This document shows positions 33,820 to 43,458 of a DNA stretch of 62,926 nt, piece by piece. The first letter of the stretch is position 1. Each line of letters starts with the position of its first letter. This stretch comes from Lachnospiraceae bacterium (GTDB lineage Bacteria > Bacillota > Clostridia > Lachnospirales > Lachnospiraceae), in the NCBI GenBank assembly GCA_009911195.1, contig QXWV01000061.1, positions 1-62,926 on the forward strand, in the 5' to 3' direction. Below the pieces are notes generated by a model, which did no database searches, was not told where the DNA came from, and saw only the letters and a list, made by a program, of their open reading frames with translations. The translations under genes were made by a program, and so were the position numbers.

Positions 33820-34744
33820 ATACAAACATATAATTTGCAGTGGACTGGATGGGAATTTCCACATTTCCGTTCTCCCCTGCTTTTGTTGTTCCTATGCAGG
33901 CATTCTCACCTACCGTCACATTCCCTTCATCATCAATGGCAACCGTCTCGGCATATACCGAAACTTTTGTTCCCTTGCTGCACTGGGGCAGATTCACCTG
34001 GAGGCTCACCACAGCACCGATATCTTCATGGGATGCAAACCGTACCGTAGTTGCCACACTTTTCTTTCCCCGCTTCTCACTGGCAACGGATACGTTGGTA
34101 TTGCTGATTCCATGAAATCCGCCGTTATCCCCCGAGCCGTTTAACACTATGGACACCCCCGAGCCAAGGCTGCATTGCAGAATCTTCGTGTACTCCGTTC
34201 CGCCTGCACCAATGCTGTCCTTTGCCGCCGCCGGTATATTTTCCACATTCTGTAGCTGCAGCACCAGAGTCTTATCCCCTTCCCCATAACCTGTCAGCGC
34301 CTGGGGCGTCAGCGATGCCAGGGCATCCAATATCTGCTGCCAGTCCGTCAGTATCTGTTCTTTGTAGTTAACAGTCTGGAATTGGTCAGGGCTTACCGCC
34401 ACAGGCTGTTCCTCCTGCGCTATTTCCACGGCTTCTTCTAACTGTACTTCCTGTCCGCCCTCTTCTACTGGCGGTTTCTCCGGCTGCGCCGTTTCATTCG
34501 GTGTATCCGTTTTTGTCCCCTCATTTTGCTTTGATGTATCATTTTCAATTGTTACTGAGTTACCAGGTAATGAATTCTCCGATACGGAATTTTCTGATAT
34601 CGAATTCTCCGATACGGAGCTTTCCGATGCCAGCTTTATCGGCGCCTCTGCCGCCAAAGCCGGCACTGTCTCCCATGCAGCGCCTATCCCAATCAAAACG
34701 CCCGCCAACACCACCTTTTTCCCTATACATTGCAGCAGTTTCAT
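33800..34744 (-). CDS. Secreted hypothetical protein with SENS repeats
   Basis: 314 residues. A signal peptide covers about 1-31 (cleavage near ALAAEA). A tandem motif follows at about 41-60 (SVSENSISENSVSENSLPGN), coded by an imperfect DNA repeat around 34578-34625, then a Glu/Pro/Thr-rich linker to about 115. The C-terminal two-thirds is a compact region rich in Gly/Ser (GSGVSIVLNGSGDNGGFHGI) without a recognised domain and with no membrane anchor or sorting signal. GAGGTG precedes the ATG. It is convergent with the nan operon and divergent from pncB. The function is unknown. Confidence 0.75.
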   Translation of the reverse strand: MKLLQCIGKKVVLAGVLIGIGAAWETVPALAAEAPIKLASESSVSENSISENSVSENSLPGNSVTIENDTSKQNEGTKTDTPNETAQPEKPPVEEGGQEVQLEEAVEIAQEEQPVAVSPDQFQTVNYKEQILTDWQQILDALASLTPQALTGYGEGDKTLVLQLQNVENIPAAAKDSIGAGGTEYTKILQCSLGSGVSIVLNGSGDNGGFHGISNTNVSVASEKRGKKSVATTVRFASHEDIGAVVSLQVNLPQCSKGTKVSVYAETVAIDDEGNVTVGENACIGTTKAGENGNVEIPIQSTANYMFVYKGAKE

Positions 34745-34887
34745 CCCATCACCTCAGCTTTCCGTACATATCCCCAAAAGGGGCTATTTTCTTATTATTA
34801 ATTATACATCATTTCTGTCCACTTGAACACTAGAAATTTTTAAGATTTCTTTAAGATTTACTTTAAAAATTTATTGTGGCGAAACAA

Positions 34888-34916
34888 TTGATTTCTTCCC
34901 GGTTTTGCCTTATTAT
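34888..34916 (+). promoter_or_regulatory. Sigma-A promoter of pncB
   Basis: TTGATT (34888-34893), 17-base spacer, TATTAT (34911-34916). Transcription would start near 34923, leaving an 88-base leader that contains the fold described next. Confidence 0.6.
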
Positions 34917-34940
34917 AAACATTAACTATTAGAAGCAAAA

Positions 34941-34997
34941 AGATTCGGGCTACACAAGTTTGCGTTGCCCACTAAAGTCTTCAGACTTTGAAAGGAG
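34941..34997 (+). promoter_or_regulatory. Candidate pseudoknot riboswitch-like leader of pncB
   Basis: GGGC (34947-34950) pairs with GCCC (34967-34970). CAAGTTTG inside that loop (34955-34962) pairs with CAGACTTTG (34982-34990) with one bulged T and one G-T pair. The stems interleave as an H-type pseudoknot, and the second ends directly at the ribosome site AAAGGAG (34991-34997). A competing hairpin AAAGTC-TTCA-GACTTT (34974-34989) overlaps the second stem, giving a possible switch. The layout recalls the NAD+-II (pnuC) riboswitch, but I cannot match its consensus. Confidence 0.4.
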
Positions 34998-35010
34998 CAT
35001 AGCTATAGAC

Positions 35011-36465
35011 ATGGACAGGCAAAATTTGACCTTGCTCACCGATTTGTATGAACTTACAATGATGCAAGGATATTTCAAACACAAAGACCAGAATGAAACT
35101 GTTATTTTTGATGCATTCTACCGTACAAATCCCGGTGAAGGCGGCTATGCTGTGGCTGCAGGGCTAGAGCAGGTAATCCAATATATCAAGGAACTCCACT
35201 TTTCCGATGAGGATATCGATTATCTGTCCAGCCTTGGTATTTTTGGCCAGGATTTCCTAGACTATCTGAAGGATTTTAAATTCACCGGCGATATTTATGC
35301 CATTCCTGAAGGCAGCGTTATTTTTCCAAGGGAGCCTTTAATCAAAGTCATCGCGCCGATTATGCAGGCACAGCTTATCGAGACGGCCATCCTGAATATT
35401 ATAAACCATCAAAGCCTGATTGCCACAAAAGCGGCAAGGGTCTGCTATGCGGCCAGAGGCGACGGGATTATGGAATTCGGCCTTAGGCGTGCCCAGGGGC
35501 CGGATGCAGGCACTTATGGGGCAAGGGCAGCCGTCATCGGCGGGTGTATCGGCACCTCCAATGTATTGTGCGGCAGGCTGTTCGATGTTCCGGTGAAAGG
35601 AACCCATGCCCATAGCTGGATTATGAGTTTCCCGGACGAATATACGGCTTTTAAAACTTATGCAGATATGTATCCTTCCGCATGCATTCTGCTGGTAGAT
35701 ACTTATGATACATTAAAATCAGGCGTCCCCAACGCCATCCGGGTATTTAAAGAGATGCGGGAAGCCGGTATACCCCTCACTTTCTATGGCATCCGCTTAG
35801 ACAGCGGGGATTTGGCTTACCTTTCCAAAAAGGCCCGTAAAATGTTGGATGCAGCAGGTTTTCCCGATGCAGTCATTTCCGCTTCCAACGATTTGGACGA
35901 ATTCCTCATCGACAGCCTGAAAGTGCAGGGAGCGGCCATCACCTCCTGGGGGGTAGGCACCAATCTGATTACTTCCAAAGACTGTCCTTCTTTCGGCGGT
36001 GTATATAAGCTGGCGGCAATCATGGACAAGGATGGGCATTTTATCCCTAAAATCAAGCTATCCGAAAACAGCGAGAAAGTAACTAATCCGGGTAATAAAA
36101 CTATCTACCGTATTTATGAAAAAGAATCCGGAAAAATCAAAGCCGACCTCATCTGCCTGGCGGACGAAACCTTCGATGAAAATGAGCCGCTTCTTCTTTT
36201 CGACCCGTTGGAGCCATGGAAGAAGACAAAGCTGCCCGGCGGCAGCTATTCCATGCGGGAAATCATGGTTCCTGTTTTCCGGAACGGGGAATGCTGCTAT
36301 GAATCCCCAAAAGTTATGGATATCCGTGAATACTGCAAGAAGGAACTGGACACCCTTTGGGATGAAACAAGGCGTCTTGTGAACCCTCATAAGGTATATG
36401 TGGATTTATCGAAGAAGCTGTATGATATGAAAATCGAACTGCTTGACCGTATGAGCCAGGTATAA
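35011..36465 (+). CDS. pncB: Nicotinate phosphoribosyltransferase
   Basis: 484 residues. It makes nicotinate mononucleotide from nicotinate and PRPP, with ATP, in NAD salvage. Signatures are LTDLYELTMMQGYF at the N-terminus, EFGLRRAQGPDAG, the catalytic-loop GTHAHSWIMSF with its phosphorylatable His near residue 201, and GIRLDSGDLAYLS. The ATG at 35011 is chosen because the family begins at LTDLYELTM; the open frame runs 17 codons upstream through the ribosome site. AAAGGAG is 13 bases away, slightly long, which suits translational control by the leader. degV follows 25 bases after its stop. Confidence 0.92.
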   Translation: MDRQNLTLLTDLYELTMMQGYFKHKDQNETVIFDAFYRTNPGEGGYAVAAGLEQVIQYIKELHFSDEDIDYLSSLGIFGQDFLDYLKDFKFTGDIYAIPEGSVIFPREPLIKVIAPIMQAQLIETAILNIINHQSLIATKAARVCYAARGDGIMEFGLRRAQGPDAGTYGARAAVIGGCIGTSNVLCGRLFDVPVKGTHAHSWIMSFPDEYTAFKTYADMYPSACILLVDTYDTLKSGVPNAIRVFKEMREAGIPLTFYGIRLDSGDLAYLSKKARKMLDAAGFPDAVISASNDLDEFLIDSLKVQGAAITSWGVGTNLITSKDCPSFGGVYKLAAIMDKDGHFIPKIKLSENSEKVTNPGNKTIYRIYEKESGKIKADLICLADETFDENEPLLLFDPLEPWKKTKLPGGSYSMREIMVPVFRNGECCYESPKVMDIREYCKKELDTLWDETRRLVNPHKVYVDLSKKLYDMKIELLDRMSQV

Positions 36466-36490
36466 AAGTTTTGTAATAATGGAGGATAAT

Positions 36491-37378
36491 ATGTTAAAAA
36501 TAATTACCGATTCCGCCTCCGATTTACCAAAGGAGTATATTGCGGCCCATCATCTGCATGTAATTCCTACTCCTGTGGTCATTGATGAAACGGACTATTT
36601 TGATGGCAAGACAATTCAGACAAAAGAGTTTTATGATATTTTGGATGATACAAAGCGGGATGTGCGTACCTACCACATCAATCCTGCCATGTTTGAAGAA
36701 GCTTTTACCCCCTATGCCCAGGCCGGAGACAGCATTATTTACCTTTGCTTTTCCACAGGCATCGCCGGAACTTTCAATGCAGCCCATATAGCAAAGGAAA
36801 ATGTTCTGGAGCAATACCCTGATTTTGACCTGACCATTATTGATTCCAAATCCGCTTCTATCGGGTTCGGGCTTCTTGTATCCAAGTTGGTCACAATGTT
36901 GGAAAATGGGGCTTCAAAAGAAACTCTTATCGAAGCGGCCGGTTACTTTATTTCCCATATCCACCATGTGTTTACGGTGCATACCTTAGCTTACCTCATA
37001 AAAGGCGGCCGCCTTTCCAAATTCAAGGGAACTATTGCCGAAACACTGGATATGAAGCCTATCCTCATTGTGGATAAGAACGGAAGCCTGCAAGTTCTGA
37101 AAACGGTGCGTGGGCGCAAGAAATCGCTGAGGGCTTTGATTGATTATGCAAAAAATAACGGTTATGGGCTTTCCGACCAGACACTGGCTTTCTGCCATGG
37201 GGAAGATAACGAGGCTTTGGAATTCCTTCTCTCCCTGGCTGATGAAGAACTAAAGCCGAAGGATACATTGATTTCCACCGTAGGCTGTGCCATCGGCGCC
37301 CATACGGGAAGGGGAATTGTGGGGCTATGCTTTTTAGATGCATCGGAAGATAAATATCGGGAGTATCTCCACCAATAG
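36491..37378 (+). CDS. DegV family fatty-acid-binding protein
   Basis: 295 residues. The DegV fold begins MLKIITDSASDLP and contains the conserved FSTGIAGTFNAA and SKSASIGFG blocks, with AYLIKGGRLSKFKG in the middle. Family members bind fatty acids (FakB) and hand them to the kinase FakA for acyl-phosphate formation; no fakA is nearby. The ATG at 36491 follows GGAGG by 5-6 bases; an earlier ATG lies on top of that site. It may be co-transcribed with pncB. Confidence 0.88.
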   Translation: MLKIITDSASDLPKEYIAAHHLHVIPTPVVIDETDYFDGKTIQTKEFYDILDDTKRDVRTYHINPAMFEEAFTPYAQAGDSIIYLCFSTGIAGTFNAAHIAKENVLEQYPDFDLTIIDSKSASIGFGLLVSKLVTMLENGASKETLIEAAGYFISHIHHVFTVHTLAYLIKGGRLSKFKGTIAETLDMKPILIVDKNGSLQVLKTVRGRKKSLRALIDYAKNNGYGLSDQTLAFCHGEDNEALEFLLSLADEELKPKDTLISTVGCAIGAHTGRGIVGLCFLDASEDKYREYLHQ

Positions 37379-37425
37379 GGGAGGCTGATTAAGTTTTGCC
37401 TTTATCAGGGAAGGGAAATACAAAT

Positions 37426-37977
37426 ATGGCACATGCACGGTTAAAAACTTACACGGAAGCAGATTATTATTCTTTGCCCGAAGATATCCAAGCGGAATTA
37501 ATTGATGGACAGTTCTATTATATGTCAGCACCCAGCCGGATACATCAGGAGATACTATCTTTTCTTCATTTAGAAATCGGGGGCTATATCCGCTCCAAAA
37601 ACGGCGATTGCAGAGTATATCCGGCTCCTTTCGCCATCAAGCTGTTTGAAGATGACGATACCACCATAGTGGAGCCTGATGTAAGCATAATCTGTGACCC
37701 AAATAAACTGACAGACCGTGGCTGTACTGGGGCACCGGACTGGATTATAGAAATTGTCTCTCCCAGCACGGCCAGCCATGACTATATCCGCAAGTTAAAT
37801 CTCTATACAAATGCCGGGGTAAAGGAATATTGGATTGTTGACCCTGCCAGGAAATCTATTTATGTATATCACCTGGAAGAAACTAAATTTGCAACCGCAG
37901 CGTTCACTTTCCAGGATAAGATAAAGGCCAATGTCCTTGATGGTTTATGGATTGACTTTAAGGAATTGGTATTATGA
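37426..37977 (+). CDS. Uma2 family (PD-(D/E)XK nuclease-fold) protein
   Basis: 183 residues of the Uma2/DUF820 family. The conserved core is ELIDGQFYYM near 25, IVEPDVSIICD near 85, and PDWIIEIVSPSTASHDYIRKLNLY near 103-126, which supplies the Asp...Glu-x-x of the nuclease fold. The usual active-site Lys of the family corresponds to the R-K-L stretch that follows. These proteins are common in cyanobacteria and Firmicutes, and their role is unknown. The ATG at 37426 follows AAGGGA; a TTG ten codons earlier is possible. It is last in the pncB-degV direction. Confidence 0.82.
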   Translation: MAHARLKTYTEADYYSLPEDIQAELIDGQFYYMSAPSRIHQEILSFLHLEIGGYIRSKNGDCRVYPAPFAIKLFEDDDTTIVEPDVSIICDPNKLTDRGCTGAPDWIIEIVSPSTASHDYIRKLNLYTNAGVKEYWIVDPARKSIYVYHLEETKFATAAFTFQDKIKANVLDGLWIDFKELVL

Positions 37978-37995
37978 AAAAACGTCTTTGAAAAA

Positions 37996-38035
37996 GGGGG
38001 AACACCATTTTATCCTTTTACCATGGTGTTCCCCC
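37996..38035. terminator. Bidirectional terminator between the Uma2 gene and spoVT
   Basis: GGGGGAACACCAT (37996-38008) and ATGGTGTTCCCCC (38023-38035) pair perfectly over 13 bp. A five-T tract follows in the leftward direction and an AT-rich tract rightward. Confidence 0.88.
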
Positions 38036-38077
38036 ATAAATATTTTATATTGTGCCTGCCCGGAAATCCTGATTTCG

Positions 38078-38623
38078 TTACTGCTCCATCTGTCTGCCCA
38101 GAAATCCTGCTGCCGACAAGACCAGCTTCTGCTCCACTTCCCCCATTTTTGCCTTTTCATCGCTTTCCGCCAGTACCACCGCGCCGATAACATCCCCTTC
38201 ACATATAATGGGGCTAATCGCAATATGGGAAAAATCTTCTGTGCCATCCGCTGAAACCTGGATAAAGCTGCGCTCCCCTTTGGATGCAATCAATGTTTCC
38301 CTGTTATTGATTTTATCCTCCAGTTCGCTGCTTAAACCTTTTCCCAATAGGCCCTTGCTTCCCCCGGATACGGCGATGAACTGGTCTCTGTCCGCAATCA
38401 ACGCCGTATGCCCGGACACTTGGGCAAGGCTTTCCGCATACTGCTTGGCAAAAGTACTCATTTCCCCAATCGGCGAATATTTCTTTAAAATGATTTCGCC
38501 TTCCCTGTCGGTGAATATTTCCAGCGGGTCGCTTTCCCGAATCCGCAATGTCCTTCTGATTTCTTTCGGTATTACAATACGGCCTAAGTCGTCAATTCTT
38601 CTTACAATTCCTGTTGCTTTCAT
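38078..38623 (-). CDS. spoVT: Stage V sporulation protein T
   Basis: 181 residues, the length of SpoVT. The N-terminal AbrB-type DNA-binding swapped-hairpin is unmistakable (MKATGIVRRIDDLGRIVIPK, about 1-50), and a GAF-like domain fills about 55-180. SpoVT tunes SigG-dependent gene expression in the forespore. GGAGG lies 8 bases before the ATG. Upstream, GGTATA and GATACTA about 18 bases apart resemble a SigG promoter, but weakly. In many Firmicutes spoVT lies near mfd; here they are 15 kb apart. Together with spoIID it supports a sporulation-capable ancestry. Confidence 0.92.
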   Translation of the reverse strand: MKATGIVRRIDDLGRIVIPKEIRRTLRIRESDPLEIFTDREGEIILKKYSPIGEMSTFAKQYAESLAQVSGHTALIADRDQFIAVSGGSKGLLGKGLSSELEDKINNRETLIASKGERSFIQVSADGTEDFSHIAISPIICEGDVIGAVVLAESDEKAKMGEVEQKLVLSAAGFLGRQMEQ

Positions 38624-38904
38624 TTTATTTCCTCCATCTACAATGCTTAAGTTTTGTACTAGTATCTGTAAACGGTGGCATTTTATACCTTAGAAATTAT
38701 TTTCTTTGAAAATGTACTTTCCGCCGGCTTTATAGATTCCTTTCTTTAAAACACTTCCCTCCTTTGCCACATAAACTGCACGCAACTGTACAAACTACTT
38801 TCTAGCAAAAAATTTTGCAATCAATAAATTTCGCAATTTAAAATTTCACAATTTAAAATTTAGCAATTAATATCAACTCAACAATTCCCGAGAAAGGAGT
38901 CTTT

Positions 38905-40854
38905 ATGAGCAACCATTTAAAAGACCAAAGCAGCCCCTATCTGCTCCAGCATGCTGAAAATCCCGTAAACTGGTATCCCTGGACGCAAGAAGCCTTCCAG
39001 AAAGCCGTACAGGAAAACAAACCTATCTTTTTAAGCATCGGCTACAGCACCTGTCATTGGTGCCATGTGATGGAACGGGAAAGCTTTGAAAATCAGCGCA
39101 TCGCCCAAATTCTCAACCAATATTTCGTGTCCGTCAAAGTGGACAGGGAAGAGCGGCCAGATATAGACAGCGTTTATATGGCGGCCTGCCAGGCTATGAC
39201 CGGCAGCGGCGGATGGCCCATGAGCCTTTTCCTCACCCCTGACCAGCGACCCTTTTTTGCCGGAACCTATTTTCCCCCCGTTCCGGAAAATGGTATGCCC
39301 GGATTCGGAGACATCCTGTTGTCCATTGCCGAATTATGGGAAAACAAGCAAAAAGAATTGCTTGACTCCGCCCAGGATATTCTCTCCCATTTAAGCAATT
39401 GCCAAAATATCCATACGCCCCATCACGAAATCGACTATAGCCTGCCGGAAAAAGCGGCAAACTTGTTTTTGGAAAGCTTTGACCGCAAATATGGAGGTTT
39501 TGGAAGTGCGCCCAAATTTCCCACCCCCCATAACCTTCTTTTCCTTATGCTGTACTCACAAATACATGGTGACAAAGCCGTTTGGGAACAAGTCTCCTTT
39601 ACTTTGGAGCAGATGCGCAGGGGCGGTATTTTTGACCAAATCGGCTTTGGCTTTTCCAGATATTCCACCGATAAATATTACCTCGCCCCGCATTTTGAAA
39701 AAATGTTATATGACAATGCATTGCTTATCATTGCCTATTCCGCCGCCTATAAAGTATCCGGCAATAAAATTTTCCTGGATACCGCAGAAAAAACGGCTAC
39801 CTATGTGCTCCGGGATATGACAGGCCGCAAGGGGGAATTTTTCTCCGCCCAGGATGCCGACAGCGAAGGGGAGGAGGGGAAATTCTACCTCTGGAAGGAA
39901 AAAGAAATCCATCATCTTTTAGGCAAAGAAAGGGGGCAGCGCTTCTGCGCCCATTTCGGCATTACCAAACATGGGAATTTTGAAGGAAAAAATATCCCTA
40001 ACCTTCTGCATGGCAGCGATATTTTTGACGGTTTTGAAGGGGAGAAAGAGCTTCTCTGTGCTTACCGCAAATCCCGTTTCCCCCTTCACCTGGATGACAA
40101 AGTTTTAACTTCCTGGAATGCCCTTATGATATGCGCCCTTACTATTTTGTACCGCGTAACGGGCAATTCCGGTTACCTTTCCTCCGCCAGGAAAGCACAA
40201 CGCTATATTGAAAAAAACCTGGCCTATGGAAACACCCTCTATGTCAGTTTCCGGAAACATATCCGCTTCGTCAAAGGTTTTTTAGACGAATATGCCTATT
40301 ATACAGCGGCTTTGCTGCATCTCTATGAAGCCACTGGCGAAAATAACTATCTAAAGAGGGCAAAGTCAATTTGCGGGGAAGCCCTGAACCAATTTACGGA
40401 TAATAAAAACGGCGGATATTTTTTATATGGAAAAGAAAATGACAGCCTGATTACCAGGCCAAAAGAAACTTATGACGGAGCACTGCCAAACGGGAATTCC
40501 GTTATGGCATACTGCCTTCTGCGGCTCTCACAAATTACCGGGGAAAAAGAATATGGACAGCTAGCCAAACGCCAGCTCGCATTTCTCTCCTCCCAGGCCG
40601 CACACTATCCTACAGGGCACAGCTTCTTCCTTCTTACCCTGCTCATGCATCTTCACCCCATGCCTGTCATTACAGCAGTCCTGGCAGATACGGATACAGA
40701 AGAGGAAATCCTCGAAAATATGCCTTTGTATGCCGATGTGCGCCTTATCAAACAGGAGACAGAAGAGTATCCTTTGCTCAATGGGAAAACTACTTATTAT
40801 GTGTGCAAAGGCCATCTCTGCCTGCCCCCGTCGAATCATCATAACTTATTTTAA
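38905..40854 (+). CDS. YyaL/SSP411 family protein (thioredoxin-like plus six-hairpin domain)
   Basis: 649 residues. An N-terminal thioredoxin-like DUF255 domain (about 1-165) has [18 protein letters not shown] with a CxxC pair. An alpha/alpha six-hairpin domain related to N-acylglucosamine 2-epimerases follows (about 180-560, with [11 protein letters not shown] and [12 protein letters not shown]). Family members are widespread and their substrate is unknown. AAAGGAG precedes the ATG. Its 3' end overlaps the convergent Spx-like gene by 9 bases. The 281 bases upstream are AT-rich with repeated AATTT words and no recognised element. Confidence 0.87.
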   Translation: MSNHLKDQSSPYLLQHAENPVNWYPWTQEAFQKAVQENKPIFLSIGYSTCHWCHVMERESFENQRIAQILNQYFVSVKVDREERPDIDSVYMAACQAMTGSGGWPMSLFLTPDQRPFFAGTYFPPVPENGMPGFGDILLSIAELWENKQKELLDSAQDILSHLSNCQNIHTPHHEIDYSLPEKAANLFLESFDRKYGGFGSAPKFPTPHNLLFLMLYSQIHGDKAVWEQVSFTLEQMRRGGIFDQIGFGFSRYSTDKYYLAPHFEKMLYDNALLIIAYSAAYKVSGNKIFLDTAEKTATYVLRDMTGRKGEFFSAQDADSEGEEGKFYLWKEKEIHHLLGKERGQRFCAHFGITKHGNFEGKNIPNLLHGSDIFDGFEGEKELLCAYRKSRFPLHLDDKVLTSWNALMICALTILYRVTGNSGYLSSARKAQRYIEKNLAYGNTLYVSFRKHIRFVKGFLDEYAYYTAALLHLYEATGENNYLKRAKSICGEALNQFTDNKNGGYFLYGKENDSLITRPKETYDGALPNGNSVMAYCLLRLSQITGEKEYGQLAKRQLAFLSSQAAHYPTGHSFFLLTLLMHLHPMPVITAVLADTDTEEEILENMPLYADVRLIKQETEEYPLLNGKTTYYVCKGHLCLPPSNHHNLF

Positions 40855-41205
40855 CAAACCCTGCTCCCACTCGCCTTCCTTAAACCCTACCAGAACCGTA
40901 TCCCCGGCAACCACAATCGGCCGTTTCACCAACATGCCGTCCGTGGCCAGCAATTCGTATTTTTCCTCCTGGGTCATCTGGGGCAGCTTATCCTTTAGCT
41001 GCATCTCTTTATAGAGATTCCCACTTGTATTAAAAAAACGCTTCAAATCCAAACCGCTCTTCTTATGCCATTCCTCCAGCTCTTCCCTTCTCGGCCGTTC
41101 CTCTTTTATATTACGGCCGGTAAACGCAACCCCTTTTCCTTCCAGCCATTTCTTTGCCTTCTGGCAAGTGCTGCACTTTGGATATTCCACAAATAAAACA
41201 CTCAT
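40846..41205 (-). CDS. Spx/ArsC family protein (arsenate reductase-like)
   Basis: 119 residues. The thioredoxin-like ArsC/Spx fold begins [19 protein letters not shown], with a CxxC redox pair, and carries [19 protein letters not shown] and the MLVKRPIVV cis-Pro region. Such proteins are either arsenate/thiol reductases or Spx-like RNA polymerase partners; the short YffB/ArsC-like form seen here is usually of unknown function. It lies 16 bases before the GH31 gene stop on the same strand, so it is likely co-transcribed downstream of the glycosidase. Confidence 0.85.
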   Translation of the reverse strand: MSVLFVEYPKCSTCQKAKKWLEGKGVAFTGRNIKEERPRREELEEWHKKSGLDLKRFFNTSGNLYKEMQLKDKLPQMTQEEKYELLATDGMLVKRPIVVAGDTVLVGFKEGEWEQGLLK

Positions 41206-41221
41206 AATGTCTGCCTTTCCT

Positions 41222-43315
41222 TTATATTCCGTTTATTTTTCTAAAGACCTTCCTGTGCGCCGGATTATCAAAATCCTTTCCATAGCCGTCATCGCTGTAA
41301 TATTCGTAGCTGCTTTCTTCCAAAGTAAAATCCAGCAATGTCAAATTTTCAAAATCCACTTCCTCCACGCTCTGTCCGCCTTTTTCCGCCAAAGGAAGAA
41401 TATGTTCCGGGCGTATAAAGAGCACCACTTCTTCCAACGGAATCTCTATATAATGGTCCCCCTTCTCCAGCACGGTTTCCTCCCTGTCCGTCAGCGTCCG
41501 AAACCGTACCATTTTCATCCTCTCAGGCAGATAAACATAGCGCCCTACCGCATTCTGTTCATAAACAGGGGCTACCATGATGCTTTCCCCGATGAATAGC
41601 TGGTCCTCCACCCGTTTTGCCCGTTCGTCTTCCGGGTAGGCGAAAGCCAACGGCCTTGCATACATACCGTCTGAAAGGGCCGCTTTCATATATTCGCTGT
41701 AAATATACGGCAAAAGGCCATAACGAAGCTCAATGATATGGCGGAATGCTTCCCTGCCCTCAAAGCGGTAAGCCTCCTGCCGCCTCGTTCCCAATGCGGA
41801 ATGATTCCGCATCAATGGCGTAAAAATACCGAATTCCAGCCAGCGCAACAGCAAATCTTCCGTAGCGTCCGCACCGAAGCCCCCCAAATCCGCCCCGGTA
41901 TATAAGAAGCCGCACATATTTAAAGACGGCAGCATACGGATATTCAACAGGATATGGCTCCACCAGGACAAATTATCCCCCATCCAAATACCGCCATGGC
42001 GATGCATACCGATATAGGAAGAGCGGGAATACATCAACACCCGTTTCTCCGGGCAAAGCTCCTCAAAAGCCTGGGAAGCCGCCTTTGTCATATAGAATCC
42101 GAATAAATTATGCACCTTGTCATGCCGTATTTTTTCCCCATGGAATACATGGTAAAAGCTTTCGTAGTCTTTTTCGTTATTACTGATATCGGATACCATG
42201 CTTTTAAACTGGAAAAAAGACTGCAAGTCCAAATTCTTATCCTTATAATCCGCCAGCTTCTCAAACACTTCTTTCAAATGGCTCTCGGAATAAAAAATCG
42301 CAGGTTCGTTCATGTCATTCCAGAAGCCGTCAATCCCTTGGTCCAGAAGAACCTTATACTTTCCGCCGAACCATCGGTTGGCTTCCTCATTGAGCATATC
42401 CGGGAAATGCACCTTGCCCGGCCAAACCCCGGCCGTAAAGTACTCCCCGTCCTCTGTCCGGCAGAAATATCCTTTCTCCACCCCTTCCTCATAAACGCTG
42501 TACCCGTCTTCCACTTTAACGCCCGCATCTATAATAGGAACGAGATGAATGCCCATTTCCTTCATTTCTTCCACCAGTTTACCAAAGTCCGGGAATCTTT
42601 CTTCGTCAATAGTAAAATCCTTATACCTCTCCATATAATCGATATCCAGATAAATGCTGTCCAGCGGTATCCCATTTTCCCGATGCATCCGCGCCACTTC
42701 CAGCACTTCTTCCGCCGTCATATAACTCCAGCGGCTCTGCCCATAGCCAAAAGCCCACTTTGGAGGAATATAGCTTCTTCCCGTCAACTGGCGCAGCTCC
42801 TTCACCAATTCCTCCGGCGTCTCCCCTTCCATCAGATAAAAATCCAGATTTCCTTCAGGCACAGTTATCGCCAATTCCTGCATTTTGCTGTAGCCGATAT
42901 CGAAAATAACTTTTCCCGGATAATCCACGAATACGCCAAAATTCTTATTTCCCCCATTTATCATAAGAAAATTGTGCGCCCCATACAAAGAACGGGTGTC
43001 TTCCCTGTGGTTTGGGTTATCGCTGCAGCAGCTCTCGTAAATCCATCCCCGCTTGTTGATTCCCCGCACATTTTCGCCCAGGCCATAAACAACATCCTCC
43101 CGTTCCATCCGATGAACAAAACGAAGGCTCTCCTCCCCTTCCCCTGCGGGAGATAAAGAAAAGTATTTTCCAAGCCCTGCTGCTTCTGTCAAAGCGGCCG
43201 AATCTTCCTTCCCCTTTCTAGCGTACAATTCCGCAAAGCCATTTTCCCCTTCCAGCCCATCATAAATTACCGCCCCTGTTTCCAATGGATTGCCAAATAC
43301 ATACTTCTTTACCAT
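41222..43315 (-). CDS. GH31 alpha-glycosidase
   Basis: 697 residues, cytoplasmic (no signal peptide). The GH31 core shows KWAFGYGQSRWSY near 186-199, the +1 subsite YLDIDYME, the nucleophile Asp334 in FWNDMNEPAIF, and TGADLGGFGADATEDLLLRW with the probable acid/base region. It cleaves alpha-glucosides or related alpha-linked sugars; alpha-xylosidase or sulfoquinovosidase specificity cannot be excluded. The start has AGGAGG. The leader contains a 20-bp inverted repeat and a repeated 14-mer (43330-43458). It is between a cell-wall amidase gene upstream and the Spx-like gene downstream. Confidence 0.9.
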   Translation of the reverse strand: MVKKYVFGNPLETGAVIYDGLEGENGFAELYARKGKEDSAALTEAAGLGKYFSLSPAGEGEESLRFVHRMEREDVVYGLGENVRGINKRGWIYESCCSDNPNHREDTRSLYGAHNFLMINGGNKNFGVFVDYPGKVIFDIGYSKMQELAITVPEGNLDFYLMEGETPEELVKELRQLTGRSYIPPKWAFGYGQSRWSYMTAEEVLEVARMHRENGIPLDSIYLDIDYMERYKDFTIDEERFPDFGKLVEEMKEMGIHLVPIIDAGVKVEDGYSVYEEGVEKGYFCRTEDGEYFTAGVWPGKVHFPDMLNEEANRWFGGKYKVLLDQGIDGFWNDMNEPAIFYSESHLKEVFEKLADYKDKNLDLQSFFQFKSMVSDISNNEKDYESFYHVFHGEKIRHDKVHNLFGFYMTKAASQAFEELCPEKRVLMYSRSSYIGMHRHGGIWMGDNLSWWSHILLNIRMLPSLNMCGFLYTGADLGGFGADATEDLLLRWLEFGIFTPLMRNHSALGTRRQEAYRFEGREAFRHIIELRYGLLPYIYSEYMKAALSDGMYARPLAFAYPEDERAKRVEDQLFIGESIMVAPVYEQNAVGRYVYLPERMKMVRFRTLTDREETVLEKGDHYIEIPLEEVVLFIRPEHILPLAEKGGQSVEEVDFENLTLLDFTLEESSYEYYSDDGYGKDFDNPAHRKVFRKINGI

Positions 43316-43329
43316 CTTTAAGCCTCCTA

Positions 43330-43458
43330 TTCCAGTTCCGCAAATGCCCTTCCCGAGCCCTTTTTTCTATCCCCTTTCCAGAGAATTTCCGCCCGCATTC
43401 GCGTCCGTAAATCCTCTGTGGGCTCAGGAAGGGCATTTGCTGTTTTCCAGTTCCGCAA
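43330..43458. repeat. Long inverted repeat and repeated 14-mer in the GH31 leader
   Basis: GCAAATGCCCTTCC (43340-43353) plus GAGCCC (43355-43360) pair with GGGCTC (43420-43425) plus GGAAGGGCATTTGC (43427-43440): 20 pairs with one mismatch. TTCCAGTTCCGCAA stands on both sides (43330-43343 and 43445-43458). Its first 13 bases also occur at 26140-26152, again directly next to a ribosome site, that of rpiR. Confidence 0.75.

Noticed and set aside
34941-34997. Naming the pncB leader as NAD+-II riboswitch
   Set aside because: Topology fits but I cannot recall and match the conserved bases; kept as a candidate only.
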